NCBI GenBank assembly: GCA_958295665.1
Contig: OY282559.1
Span: forward strand, 263,352,057-263,416,056
Direction: 5' to 3'
Source of the DNA: Tipula vernalis
Lineage: Eukaryota; Arthropoda; Insecta; Diptera; Tipulidae
DNA length: 64,000 bases
Each line of letters opens with the position of its first letter. The first letter of the stretch is position 1. This document shows positions 44,133 to 54,986 of this stretch, in pieces. Both the position numbers and the translations under genes were made by a program. The notes beneath the pieces were generated by a model. The model saw only the letters and a list, made by a program, of their open reading frames with translations. It ran no database searches and was not told where the DNA came from.

Positions 44133-46730
44133 CCGTCTTCCCCGAAAAAAGCGGCCATGCATTTTAAACAAATAGAACACCTACTCTGTGTTTTATTCGA
44201 ATACAACGCCTACGCGTTAATTGTCAAATTATTTACCGTTATTTTTAAATTTTAGTGAAATATCTTCTAAAAAAATGTACATATTAAATCCTTTAAGCAA
44301 TATGTACTTATTAATTTCTACAAAACTCGTGAAATATGAAAAATGAATGGATCCTGATTATAATGTATACTGGGAAAATTGAAAGTTTACAGGGAAATAT
44401 CTATACATAAACGAAGTAAACAAAACGTAAACGATGCAAACAAAATATAACCTCAAAATAAAGTGGTGTGTGTTGTCATATTTTTTTACTTTTTAGATTA
44501 AATTAAATATACGAATATATAAAAATTTGCTAAAATTAATGTAAACAAATTGTTAATTTACATTTTAGAAAATGTCACAAAACAGAAAATCTTATACATT
44601 AAAATTTAAACTCGATATAATCAGCGAGTATAGGGCAAATATAGCTGGAACGGGCTGGTATAAAAATAAACCTTTACTTCTTGAAAGAATTAAAAACCCC
44701 ACAACTTCGACAAGAGTTAAACGACGATTTGCTGGTGGTGGACGTAAAGAATTATTTCCAGAAATGGAATCATTACTAATTGAATGGATACAAACTCGTA
44801 TTTCTCAAGGTTTAATAGTTAAAAATAAATATATGCAGCTAAAAGCCAAGCAACTTAGCGACGATTTAGAAATAAATAATCCTGACAAATGCTACGAAAA
44901 CTTTAAGGCTTCATCTGAATGGTGTGATCGATTCAAGTCTCGTTTTATCCTTGTCAGCCGATGTCATACGTCTTCGCGGTTGGTGCCGGCTAACTCTGGC
45001 GAAATAATCCGACAATTTTTAAGAGAGATACATAATTTGATAGATTTTAAAAATATCAAATCCGGCAATATAGTATAATGAACTTTGATCAAGTGCCCAG
45101 GTACTTTGAGTCTTCAGCAAGAAGCACGATCACGGAAAAGCGATCTCGGAACGTATTATTGTGTAAAGCGAGTTCATCGCATAAACGGTTCACTGTAACT
45201 TTTGCAATATCTGCATATGGGAAAATACTTAAATCACACCTACTTTTTGCAAAGTTAAGAAAAATCCAAAAACGAATAACAAGTGTTTTGTCGATGTAAA
45301 TACTACCGGGATGTGGAGCGTGGACGTGCTTGAACGATATATTAACAATATTATTATAAAACGTTCCGAAACTAATTTATTTAGTGAACCGGTTCTTTTA
45401 CTTATAGATTCGTATGGACCACACTTAAAAATAAAGGACAGTAAGAAATACATAAACTACAACATTTTTATAAAAATTGTTCCTTCAAATTTGACCAACA
45501 TACTACAACCATTAGATGTAGCCAGAAATCGATCATTTCAAGCCGCGTATAGTACATCGTATGATGAATACATATCAAAAGCCATTAGCATAAAGAAAAT
45601 GCAAACCAAATCCGGTAATCCTAAAATACCTAATTATGAACTTGTTTCAGATTAAGTGACAAACTGGACTGAGTCATTGACCTCCGAACAAATAGTAAAT
45701 TCCTTTGCTATATGTGGTATTGGGGCGACAAAATTCTTTTCGGTAAATAAAGTACATCCTCCATTAAAAGTGATCTACGATGATTTTAATATGCTTGACT
45801 AACCAGAAAAGTTTGCTACCTTATTGGATGATGGAGAAAACTATTTCGAAACAATCGGGGAAAGCAATTGGCTCTGGCCTGAGAAGACTTCAACATCACT
45901 TTTCGAATGTATTAAAAAAAGTACAAATAACTTGAAATCGTTTACTACATGGCTAAATAATATTATTACAAACGTCATCAAAGTAATCGACGATGAAACG
46001 GGCGACCTTTTTGATGAAAAGGATAAGGTCAAGTTACAACTGTGACATTCAACGTCAACTGGAGTCGAGATTTCAGCCCTCGCAAAAGTAGAAAACCTAA
46101 AGATCACTGTTATCGAGTTGAATAATAATTGCGTTTTTATTAAACCAAATGTATATAACGAATTCGACGCTTCGCATGTAACTCTTTTAAGGTTAAACGA
46201 TTACTACGGATTAAAGCTTGATTGAATTTGAGATTTGATTGATTTTGTGTACATTATATTAAACAAAAAACAATATATAACATGAAATTTGTGATGAATT
46301 GACTTATGAAACTGAGATATTTTTTTAATGTTATATTTACGATTTATTCTGAAATAAAAAAGTTGTTAAGACCAGTTTTGTCTTATACCCTAGACAGACT
46401 GTGGTTTAATAAATCCGATTTAGCTAAACTAGTTTAAGTATTCTATGCAAAAATAACGGGATTAGCTAAAATCTAGGTTGACACACTGCGGATAATCTCG
46501 AAAAATTCACTAAATCGGTTTTATTAAATCGCAGTGTGTATAAGGTATTAGACTTAAACCATCGAGTTTTCTTTAAAATGCATATTTAATAAATTTTTAA
46601 TTTTACCTCACATGCGTTTTATTCGAGATGGTGTTCTATTTGAATTACCATATTTTTTTCATTTTAAGAAAGTCAGGAATTTTTGTATTCGCGAATACAA
46701 CGCCTGGGCGCTTTTTTCGGGGGAAGACGG
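44133..46730 (+). mobile_element. pogo-like DNA transposon (TA duplication)
   Basis: Inverted ends CCGTCTTCCCCGAAAAAAGCG at 44133 and its complement ending at 46730 (one extra C/G there), with TA on both sides (44131-44132, 46731-46732). Subterminal GAATACAACGCC is also shared, as is an AATAGAACACC word in inverted form. The element contains one pogo-type transposase pseudogene and lies in the tail of the Penelope-like copy. Confidence 0.85.
44572..46225 (+). pseudogene. pogo-like transposase (CENP-B-type), broken
   Basis: The N-terminus has a helix-turn-helix-like start (SYTLKFKLDIISEYR). A CENPB-type DNA-binding region follows (MESLLIEWIQTRISQ...WCDRFKSRF, residues 60-130). After a +1 shift at 45078 the DDE_1 core starts with NFDQVPRYF (first Asp, for the MDQTPV block), then LLLIDSYGPHL (second Asp) and NLTNILQPLDVARNRSFQ (third Asp). 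Further breaks lie at about 45300 and stops at 45655, 45802 and 46045. The C-terminal tail (to about 46225) is unusually long for pogo. Confidence 0.85.
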
Positions 46731-47066
46731 TAGTCGTAATTTTAAATGAATAAAAATAAATAAATTCAAAAATAAAAATTTTGTTTTTTTTTTATTTTTA
46801 AGTAAGTGTTGGTGTTTTGTAATTGTACAAAATAATATTAATTGTAAAAAGATCACTTACCTCACTCCGCTTAAAAATTTTTTTTTTTAAATTTTTAATA
46901 TGTTAGAATTGTTTTGGAAATTTTTGATGATTTTTAATACAATTACTTTATTGCCATATCAAAAGTCATCATAAATTTCTAAAATAATTCTAACATAGTA
47001 ATAAAACAACATAAATTCAATAAATGTAAATCCGTCATTTTGACGGGTCGGTAGTTCTAGTGTTAA

Positions 47067-47526
47067 TGTAATGGTGAAAGGAAATTCAATAGCGCATCCT
47101 CTGTATTTTTATTCTTCATAAAGTCAAATTGCCTTTGATCAAAAAAATTAATTTTTTCTAGGAAGTCAAAGAGTCTCAAAAATTTTGGAAAAAGTACTAA
47201 GTAATGTAATAAGGCCTATAATTTTAGATTTCTACGTGAATCCTTTTTAAAGAGTGGTAAGACTAAGCCACGTTTCATGTCGGATGGAAAAATTCCATTA
47301 ACAAGACAAGAATTAAAAATACATGCAAGAACTACTCTATTTCAGGTAATACTTTTTTTAATAAGATCGAAGAGAACTGACCAAAACCGGCCGAATAAGA
47401 ATTTTTCAAAGGTCCAACTATAGCACTAATTTCAATTTCAGATGTAGGAGACAAAAATAATGTAGATGAAACATACGAGTTACATAAATCATTTTGAACT
47501 GAAAATCTTTTAAGATTTAATTCCAA
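47067..47526 (-). pseudogene. CR1-like ORF2, first part of reverse transcriptase
   Basis: GPLKNSYSAGFGQFSSILLK corresponds to the K...GPDGIP..LLK block. In other frames, ISIRHETWLSL..L.KK and IIGLITLLSTFSKIFETL (for the NYRPISLLS..SKIFE block) follow, ending in a TEDALLNFL segment at the TTAA. Multiple frameshifts. Confidence 0.72.
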
Positions 47527-47724
47527 TTACTCATGAGGTACTCTTATGAAAAAGTTATTAAAAATATTTGATAATAGATTAATATCATTTATCACGAGTC
47601 CATTCAATTGTACAGAATCTTGAAATTACTGTTACATTTTTGTTCCAACAATTCGTCAACTATTCCCCACTTTTGTTTAATATTACGAGCATATTGAATT
47701 TATTTCTATAGTACTTATCTTTTG

Positions 47725-48656
47725 TTACTGGGATAAACTTTTTATTCGACTGTTTAAAGACTTCAAGGTATTTACCGTTATCACATTGTTAGGATGTTTC
47801 TTTAAAAATTTAAGTTTTTTATTCCTTTCGAGTATTTTAATAAGCAAACCGCTACAACACATCCAAGGCTTTAGCTTAATGTCCGTAGAAGTAATTCGTT
47901 TTATACTGGAGCAGTTGTCAATTAAACCATCCAGTTTCTCAGGAAACAAATCAAAAGAGATAGTGGGCATTGAAGTAGCAACAACATCAGACCAGTCAAC
48001 CACCTTAAGCTTTTCTTGCAACTGAGAATAATTTGTTATTTTTTTGAATTTATTAATTAAAAACTTAGTTCTTGCTTTGACTGCTATTTCAAACCGTAAG
48101 TCAATAATAATATTGTTATGATCAGAAATATCTATATCATTACTTTACATTTTCTAAAAAGTCTCACAAATAAATGATCAACATAAGTTGACGATGCACT
48201 ACGTGTGATAACATTAATCATTGACTTAAGGCCAAAAGAAGATAACAGATATAGGTAGGTAATTAAGTTTTTAGCGTTTTCATTTTCAAGAAAACTAGAT
48301 AATTCATGAAGAAATATTTCAACTTTAACAGTATGGAGTCGATATATTAAAACCAAACAGAACAACACATAATTCATATTAACTATCACTTTCAAAGCAT
48401 CCGTGGAGGAAAAATTAAGACAACAAATTTTATGTTGTAAAGTATCACTCACATAAACAGCAACCCCACCTGATTTATACCCGTCATTACAGTTAGCGTA
48501 AAAAGTGAAACCATTCAATGAATCCAATGAATAATTCATGAGTTCATGACTATCAATCCAAATTTCAGTTAAAAATATAATTTCGAAATCTTTCTTTAAC
48601 GCATCAATATTTGCCAACAGCAGGTCATTATTCTTCCTTAAACTAGAAAAGCACAA
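47725..48656 (-). pseudogene. CR1-like ORF2, endonuclease and linker
   Basis: The 48656 frame has N-terminal LANIDALKKDFEIIFLTEIW (the LTETW block with the catalytic Glu), then GYKSGGVAVYV, then an RSASSTYVDHLF block matching the S-x-IDHIF region. A frame change near 48130 leads to the linker at 48021-47725 (KPWMCCSGLLIKI for the PW(I/M)T..L..... block). Nicking of target DNA would be its role. It is damaged but recognisable over the whole length. Confidence 0.78.
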
Positions 48657-48811
48657 TTATCATTAGCATTAGTATTTGACGATGAAACTAAGCTCCTATA
48701 GTTAGCAGGCGAAGTGAGATTATAACTATTATTTAAATTTAACATACAGAGAGAGAACAAGCTCAAATAAATTTTACACTGGCACTCTGTTTAAATCCTC
48801 TTCGCTGTTAA

Positions 48812-49534
48812 TTATATGAACCCTTCATCCTTTATCCTTCCTAAGCTTAGTAATACCATTTGAGGTCGACAATGAGTGGAAATTATTCCATTTCTTCCAT
48901 TGTTGAATTTCTTCCATTGTCTCATCAAATTTAGTAAAAGCCGCTTACCAGAAGTCAAACACTCATTGATGAAGATTCGTTGATATTTGGCGTTTGTTAA
49001 GATGTTATCTTGAGTAGCATTCAAAGTAGTAACCACTGGATTATTGGATTCGTCCTTAAGATGTTTGGTTGTCAACGAATGGAAGTTGAAACAAGTTGTA
49101 CGTGAATTAGACGCATCCGTTTTAGATCGATTTTTAATACGATAATATTTTTTATAAGCAGATTCATCAACATCCATTTATAAACCATTTTGTAGAATTT
49201 GAGTAACAATAGTGGAAACACTTTCACTCTTCTTATATGGAACTCCGTGAAACTCAATACAATAATTGACTAAATTCTGCTCCAAATTCATTGTATGATT
49301 GAGAGTAGTAATCTCAGCTTTCAAAGCCAAATTTTCGTTTGACAAACAATCTATTTTAAGTAACAACTTCTCTATTTTTTTGATGCGATTTTCCATTGAA
49401 AAGATATTTACCTCAAAATTTTTATTTTGAACATCTATTTTTCGATTTTGCTCATCAATTTTTGCACTCAGATTACCAATGGCTCGTAAAATTTCATTAT
49501 CAGACGATTTTATATAATTTCGCCTTAATGGCAT
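48812..49534 (-). pseudogene. CR1-like ORF1 (coiled coil and FP25K-like region)
   Basis: The first frame (49534-49178) has a coiled-coil stretch of repeated N/K/I/E heptads (residues 20-85) and then YCIEFHGVPYKKSES, the NxEIxGVP block of ORF1/baculovirus FP25K-like RNA-binding proteins. A stop at 49178 and a change of frame lead into a second part (49177-48812) with RIKNRSK. The protein would coat the element's RNA. It is broken at the junction. Confidence 0.7.
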
Positions 49535-49588
49535 ATGTCATCATAACTATTGTTAAGCTTTGTTTAAGACTCAAACGACCATATTTCT
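49535..49588. other. Short junction between two divergent retroposons
   Basis: Fifty-four bases separate the 5' end of the minus-strand CR1-like ORF1 from the first recognisable codons of the plus-strand Jockey-like ORF2. Confidence 0.6.
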
Positions 49589-52109
49589 TTGAGTGTAGTT
49601 TTAAAATCTATGTTAGTCGATAGGTCTTTGTTAAATGTAGCTAGTTTCAACGTGCAAAGTTTAGTCCCAAATATTGACGAGATTCGTCACATTTTTAATG
49701 GTGCTTCAGTGGACATTTGGCCATCAAAGGTTATAATATATTTAGGAAAGATAGAGCGGTACCTCCCCTTAATTATGGTGGTTTATATATGCTTGTAGGA
49801 GATCACATTAAGGCTAGATTAGTTACCATACCTTCATCCATTTCAGAATTGTTAGTATCGGATTTAGAGTTTTTATTTGTCAATGTTTTGATTAATGGTC
49901 GTAAAATCTTAGTCGGTACCATCTATAACCCACCAAAAACTAGCCCAATTTAAAAAATCACTTGTTGGACTTAGAAAGTTTATTTAGTTATTGCTCTTGT
50001 AGATTCGATGAAATGTATATATCAGGTGACTTTAATTTCGATATACTCCAAAATTCCGGCTTCTCTCGGGATTATTTGAATTTTTTAAATAGTCTTAATT
50101 TATCCGTACACAACACTGTGGCACCAACGGTTTCTTGTCCAACCGCTAGCGGGGCCTCTTATTCCCTTATTGATCATATCATATCTTTTACTAATAACTC
50201 TATTTGCTTTTTCAATCAGTTGTCTCTCGGTATGGAATCCCATCATCATCTTTTAGTTTTTTCTGTAAACTCTTACTCTCCACCTAAACCTAAGAGTAGC
50301 TTTAGAGATTTTTCTAGTATAGACAATTCCCGCCTTTACTTAGTTTGTAACTCAGTTCCTTGGAAGGATATTTTTTGCCTTAGTTCTGCAACTAGCCAAA
50401 TAGAATTTTTCAACTCGTATATTAGTTTGGTGTTTAATAGTTGCGTTCCGCTTAAAAAGGTTACTTGCAAAGCAAAATCTCCGCCTTGGTTGTCTCAGGA
50501 AATTTCGAATGCCATAAATATTAGAGTTAGTAAATATCGTGTATGGAAAAGGTGTCCTAATAGTCAGTCTCATTTAGATTACAAGCAGGCTCGTAACAGA
50601 GTTGTAGGGTTAATTATTGCTAAACGTGATTTTTTCAAGGACAAGTTAGACTCCTCTCTTCCTCCCAAGGTTTTCTGGCGTAATGTTCGTAATTTAGGCG
50701 TAGGCAAATGCAAGATTAGTTCAAGTAAGGATTTCAAACCCAATGAAATTAATAGTTATTTTTGCTCTAGTCTGAACTCGGGCAGTAGTTCCGTCGATTT
50801 GTTCTGAAACGCGTCCTCTAATTCGTTTTCGTTTTCAAATATTTCTCTCGAGGATTTACAATCTGCTATTTGGAAGGTTAAATTGGAATTTTCTGGTCTG
50901 GATAACGTTAATTTAAAATTCGTTAAGGTAGTTTTCCCTTTCGTCTCAAAATACTTGTTACATATCTTCAATTTTATTCTCACGTCCTCTTCCTATCCAG
51001 ATCAGTGGAAGCTAAGTAAAATAATCCCGATCCCAAAGATCAGTAATCCTTTAGAGCTATCCCATTTTCGGCCAATTAGCATTTTAAGTTCTCTCTTTCT
51101 AAGGCTTTCGAGATAGTTGTTAAAAATCAAATTCAATCGCATTTACATAGCAATAGTTTAATTAGTTGCTTCCAATCTGGGTTTAGAAAATTTCATTGCA
51201 CTTCTATTGCATTATTAAATGTATGTGATGATATTAGGCGTAATATGAATAATATGGAATTAACTTCTTTAACTTTGTTAGATTTTTCTAAGGCCTTTGA
51301 TTCTATTAATCACAGAATTCTGTTTAATAAACTCTTATCTCAGTTTAGATTTTCGCTTTCTGCTGTCAAATTGATTTTTAACTATCTTTCTAATCGTTCT
51401 CAGGCAGTTTTTTTCGACAATACCTTGTCTGATTTCCTTGCTTCCTGTAATTTCCGGCGTGCCTCAGGGTTCAGTGCTGGGTCCTCTATTATTTTTTATG
51501 TACATAAATGACATAGAATCCTCCATTCAATATTGTTCATTTCATATTTTCGCTGATGACGTTCAAATTTATAGAAATAGTCGTTTAGATCAGGATTCTA
51601 TTGTTAGGAATATTTCTCTGATAAATGAAGATCTAAGTAATATCGTTAGTTGGTCGGTCTCTAACAGGCTCGTTTTAAACGCGAATAAATCTCTATATCA
51701 GTTTAGGAAAAAATTGATTTTGTCTTATCTTCTTCCTCATTTTATTTACGGTGACATAGTTTTATTCGGTATGCTTCAGGAAAATATGAATGTTTTCCAA
51801 AGATGTTTCAATGCTTGTACCACGTTTATTTTTGGTATTAGGAAGTTCGATCATATTTCTGCCTACTCTAGCCTTGTTTTAGAATCTAGTTTATCTATTT
51901 TTTACGAATTTCGCGTTTGTCTTTTTATTTTTAAACTTCTCAAAGCTAAGGAGCCTTGTTATCTATATAGGAAATTAATGTTTAGTATGTTTCATTCCTC
52001 TAACTTCCGCCTAATTCCGGCTAAAAATTGTTGTAGGTCGTTAAACACGTCATTTTATGTTAGGGGAGTTTCCCTTTGGAATTCAATTCCATTGGAAATT
52101 AAGAGATTA
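49589..52109 (+). pseudogene. Jockey-like non-LTR retrotransposon ORF2 (endonuclease and reverse transcriptase)
   Basis: Endonuclease: LNVASFNVQSLVPNIDEI at the start, GGLYMLV, LVGTIYNPP, MYISGDFNFDIL (catalytic Asp and Asn) and a SLIDHI block near 50170. Linker: PPWLSQEISNAI. Reverse transcriptase: FSGLDNVNLKF (50891), LSHFRPISILSSL, LLDFSKAFDSIN (51278), VISGVPQGSVLGPL (51444) and FADDVQIY (51555, catalytic box). The C-terminal VRGVSLWNSIPLEIKR block is typical. Frame changes or stops lie near 49720, 49953, 50805, 51110 and 51440, and there is probably a small deletion after LVLNANKS. No ORF1 precedes it, so the copy is 5'-truncated. The last residues lie at 58022-58075. Confidence 0.88.
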
Positions 52110-52619
52110 CACACTTAGAAATTTGTTTGATATACGATTCTATTAGCATCGCATATACGTCCGACATATACTTGCACCGAAATTCGATGTAAAGTTTGTA
52201 TCGAATACATTTTCGAAGTTACTTGCTTCAGTAAGCGAAATATGAAGTAAGATGCATCCATTGCAGTTTCGACGTAACTTACGTTATAAAATAATGAAAG
52301 ATTCAATATTACGTCGAAAATCTGTTCAATGTATTTTGAACTGGAAACACCAATTCAATGTTAATTGTGTCAAAAACAATTTCGATGGAAATAGCGTCCA
52401 ATTACCTTGATAGGTGCAACATAGCCTCAAAACTGATTTCACTGTCCAAACCGGCGTTGTATAAAGAATTGTACTGTACGAACCGATTTGGTTACCGAAT
52501 AATATACACAATTACAAAATAATTATGATAATTATATTTATTTTAAATATAAATGAAAATTACAATTATAAGTAAGTACTCCTACTATTAAGAAATTACA
52601 AATTAAAACGTCTTATACA

Positions 52620-54922
52620 TTAAACTTTATGAATATTATAACTTAAAATATATGAATTATTCGTATTATAACAACAATGTGCTTCATAACTTTTTTTGTA
52701 TTTTAAATTTTTATATAATATATATACAGGATCTTCGTTTTTTTTAATAAGCATAAAACTGCAGTAAAATTGATCAACAATTCCTATATATTCATTAAGA
52801 TGAAAATAAATTTCGTTTTTGTTTTCCAATATTTCCTCAATCATATATAAATGTATGGTTTCACGAATGCTAAATTTTTCTTTGAGGATGAAAAACCTCT
52901 TTTTGTAATGAAACTTATTTTCAAAATTCGTTAATTTATAAAGTGGGGCCTGAAAATTTCTGTAATTTGAGTCTGGTAATGTTATCTGACTTTTTTTCCC
53001 CGTTTTGTAATTTAATTCGGTGCCAAATTGTAACCAACAGGTTGCTAACATTTGTTGATGTCTATGAGCAAATGTATGACATATATTTATAAAATTTGGA
53101 TTCACGTTTTTGGTGAAATAACGATGTTTACCCTCGTAACGCATTGTCCACATATTAATTATAGTCTGATAATTCTCGGATAGTGTATTAAAAAATGTTG
53201 TTTTGGAGTCAGGGTTTTATTAAAAACATTTAAAATAATATGTAAATGTTGGGAAATAAGGTCTTGTAAATTCTTAATATCACCTTCGGTGATTTCATAT
53301 GAAAATAAAATAGTTAAAATTTGGAGCATTGTAATTATACTTCTCCAATAGTGGTCATGACTTGAATGATGAAATCGATCAAATATAAATGGAAAATGAA
53401 CCGCTAAACATAAAATTTGAGAAGCATTTTGCCCTAAATTACTTCTATCCAAATTTATATTGGATAGTTTAGATTTTCTATCAATAAAACCAAAATTATA
53501 GGACGATACACTCTAGACCATCATGCATGAGATCTACGCTATAGTTTTTGATGGTATCAAAAAATAAAAGTTCGTTTAGAATAGATGTTCGATTAATGCC
53601 TTTCGTTTCAATCAAATTTATGCCATGTTCTGGTGGCCAGTTTTTTAAAACATCGTAACAGTCTGACGTTCGTAATAGTTCAGGATATTCTGTCGGTGTT
53701 ACATTCGTTATACTTTTGGTCATTGTGCATATACGACAAAAATAATTCGCGGAGAACGATTTAGTAAATCCTAACATATCATTAGCTGCAAGGTTATCAT
53801 GTGCTAATGATATTAATGCGCAATTTATTAATCCTATGTTTTCTACGATAATTCCGTCGACCTCCAAAAGCTTAATGTCATCAATTATAGGTTTTAATAC
53901 CGTATTTAAATTAAAATCTCCGTGCAAATCATTAACAAAAAACAAAGAAACTAAAAAAATGTTCTGTAATTTAGATTTTAAGTGTAGTGGGCAGTTGACT
54001 ATTGTAAAATAAATAGCGCCAATTTTGTGAATTAAGGTTTTGCTCCCCAGAACTTTAGCAACCTCAAAATCGTCATAATATAACTGAATAAGCACAACAT
54101 TTTTAAATTTATATTTGGAATTTAGTGCTTGAAATACGGCCCCGCAACACATATTTGTATATAATCCTTCTGTACATGAATGAGATTTATTAAAATCTTT
54201 AAATGAAGTAGCAAAATGGTTGTTTTTAAAAATGGTTTTAATAGTCATGGAAATAGGAATAAATTGAAACAAATTTTGAACTAGCACCTTTTTATATGAA
54301 CGTGATTGCTGATTAAATCGTAACTCCCAACGGAAACCGATCGGTATTTGAGTTGGCTTCGTAAAATACTGATTTTTACTGAAAAGCTTTTGCCTTCTAT
54401 ATTTCGAAGTAAAATTATTTAAAGTATTATTTATCTTAGCTTCAGCACTGTGATTATGTGTCGAAGGGGTTACAACTTTAACAGCATTTTTCACAACAGT
54501 TCGAGCTTCGGTGAAAATGGTTGAAATAGTTTCCTCGGGCAAACCCAATTTATTCATTGTAGTGTACATTTGATGTACACTATTTTCAAATATATTCCAA
54601 ATAACATTTTCTTTAGATTTGGAACTATCGTCATTCAAGTAGTGTGTATCAATGCATCTCAGACTATTTAATGACGTTTCAGGCTGTTCTGTTAAGAGTG
54701 GTTGCTCAGTTTTGAGAGTTTCATTTTCACTTATTTCATTATGTTTTTCTATGTGACTTTTAAAGAGAGATATCTTATAAACGACCTTTGGCAGTTTTTA
54801 TTTACGACACATTTTAATTTCATTAACGAATTTTCTTTTATAAATTCTACATATTTTAAATGAATTTCTAAACTTTTAAAGCTGTTAAATTCCTTACTAC
54901 AAACAAAACAAAATAAAATCAT
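52620..54922 (-). CDS. Zinc-finger transposase-like protein of the CACTA-like element
   Basis: Starts at ATG 54922 with two C2H2-like fingers (FVCSKEFNSFKSLEIH; CVVNKNCQ...SHIEKH); a one-base shift lies between them near 54785. The main frame (54638-53496) has VVLIQLYYDDFEVAKVLGSK, a Cys pair in YFCRICTM, a H-D-N block (AHDNLAANDMLGF) and DLMHDGLE. These D/D/D-H-E motifs look like a catalytic core. It continues in 53452-53159 (PKQHFLIHYPRII) and 53153-52620 (MWTMRYEGKHRYF), with short breaks or introns at the joins. The same motif series occurs in many uncharacterised animal proteins; I cannot name the family. Whether it is fully functional is unclear because of the shift. Confidence 0.7.
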
Positions 54923-54986
54923 ATTTTTAAACTTAACTTAAACTCTTAAACTTCAAATTATTGTTTCTTATAATAGGGTCTTATAG

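Larger units (their letters stand above)
42415..47062. mobile_element. piggyBac-type non-autonomous element (TTAA) carrying nested elements
   Basis: Terminal inverted repeats of 29 bp, CACTAGAACTACCGACC- (42415) and the complement ending at 47062, differ at one base. TTAA stands on both sides (42411-42414, 47063-47066). A second inverted pair lies inside: TATTATTTTGTACAATTACA (about 42497-42516) and its complement near 46820. No piggyBac transposase is present. The middle has been opened by a Penelope-like element, which itself holds a pogo-like transposon. Original length was probably only a few hundred bases. Confidence 0.87.
41640..49534 (-). mobile_element. CR1/Jockey-like non-LTR retrotransposon split by nested insertions
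   Basis: On the minus strand the parts occur in the right order: ORF1 (49534-48812), endonuclease (48656-48132), linker (48021-47725), start of reverse transcriptase (47526-47067), then after 4.9 kb of insertions the central and last parts of reverse transcriptase (42146-41640). The break falls between a TEDALLNFL-like segment (ending at 47067) and an RLNEGYKCAALFLDFSKAFD segment (from about 42135), which are close neighbours in intact proteins. All parts have frame damage. Confidence 0.8.

Noticed and set aside
42415..47062. A functional autonomous piggyBac element
   Set aside because: Ends and TTAA fit, but the coding sequence inside is Penelope-like and pogo-like; no piggyBac transposase is present.
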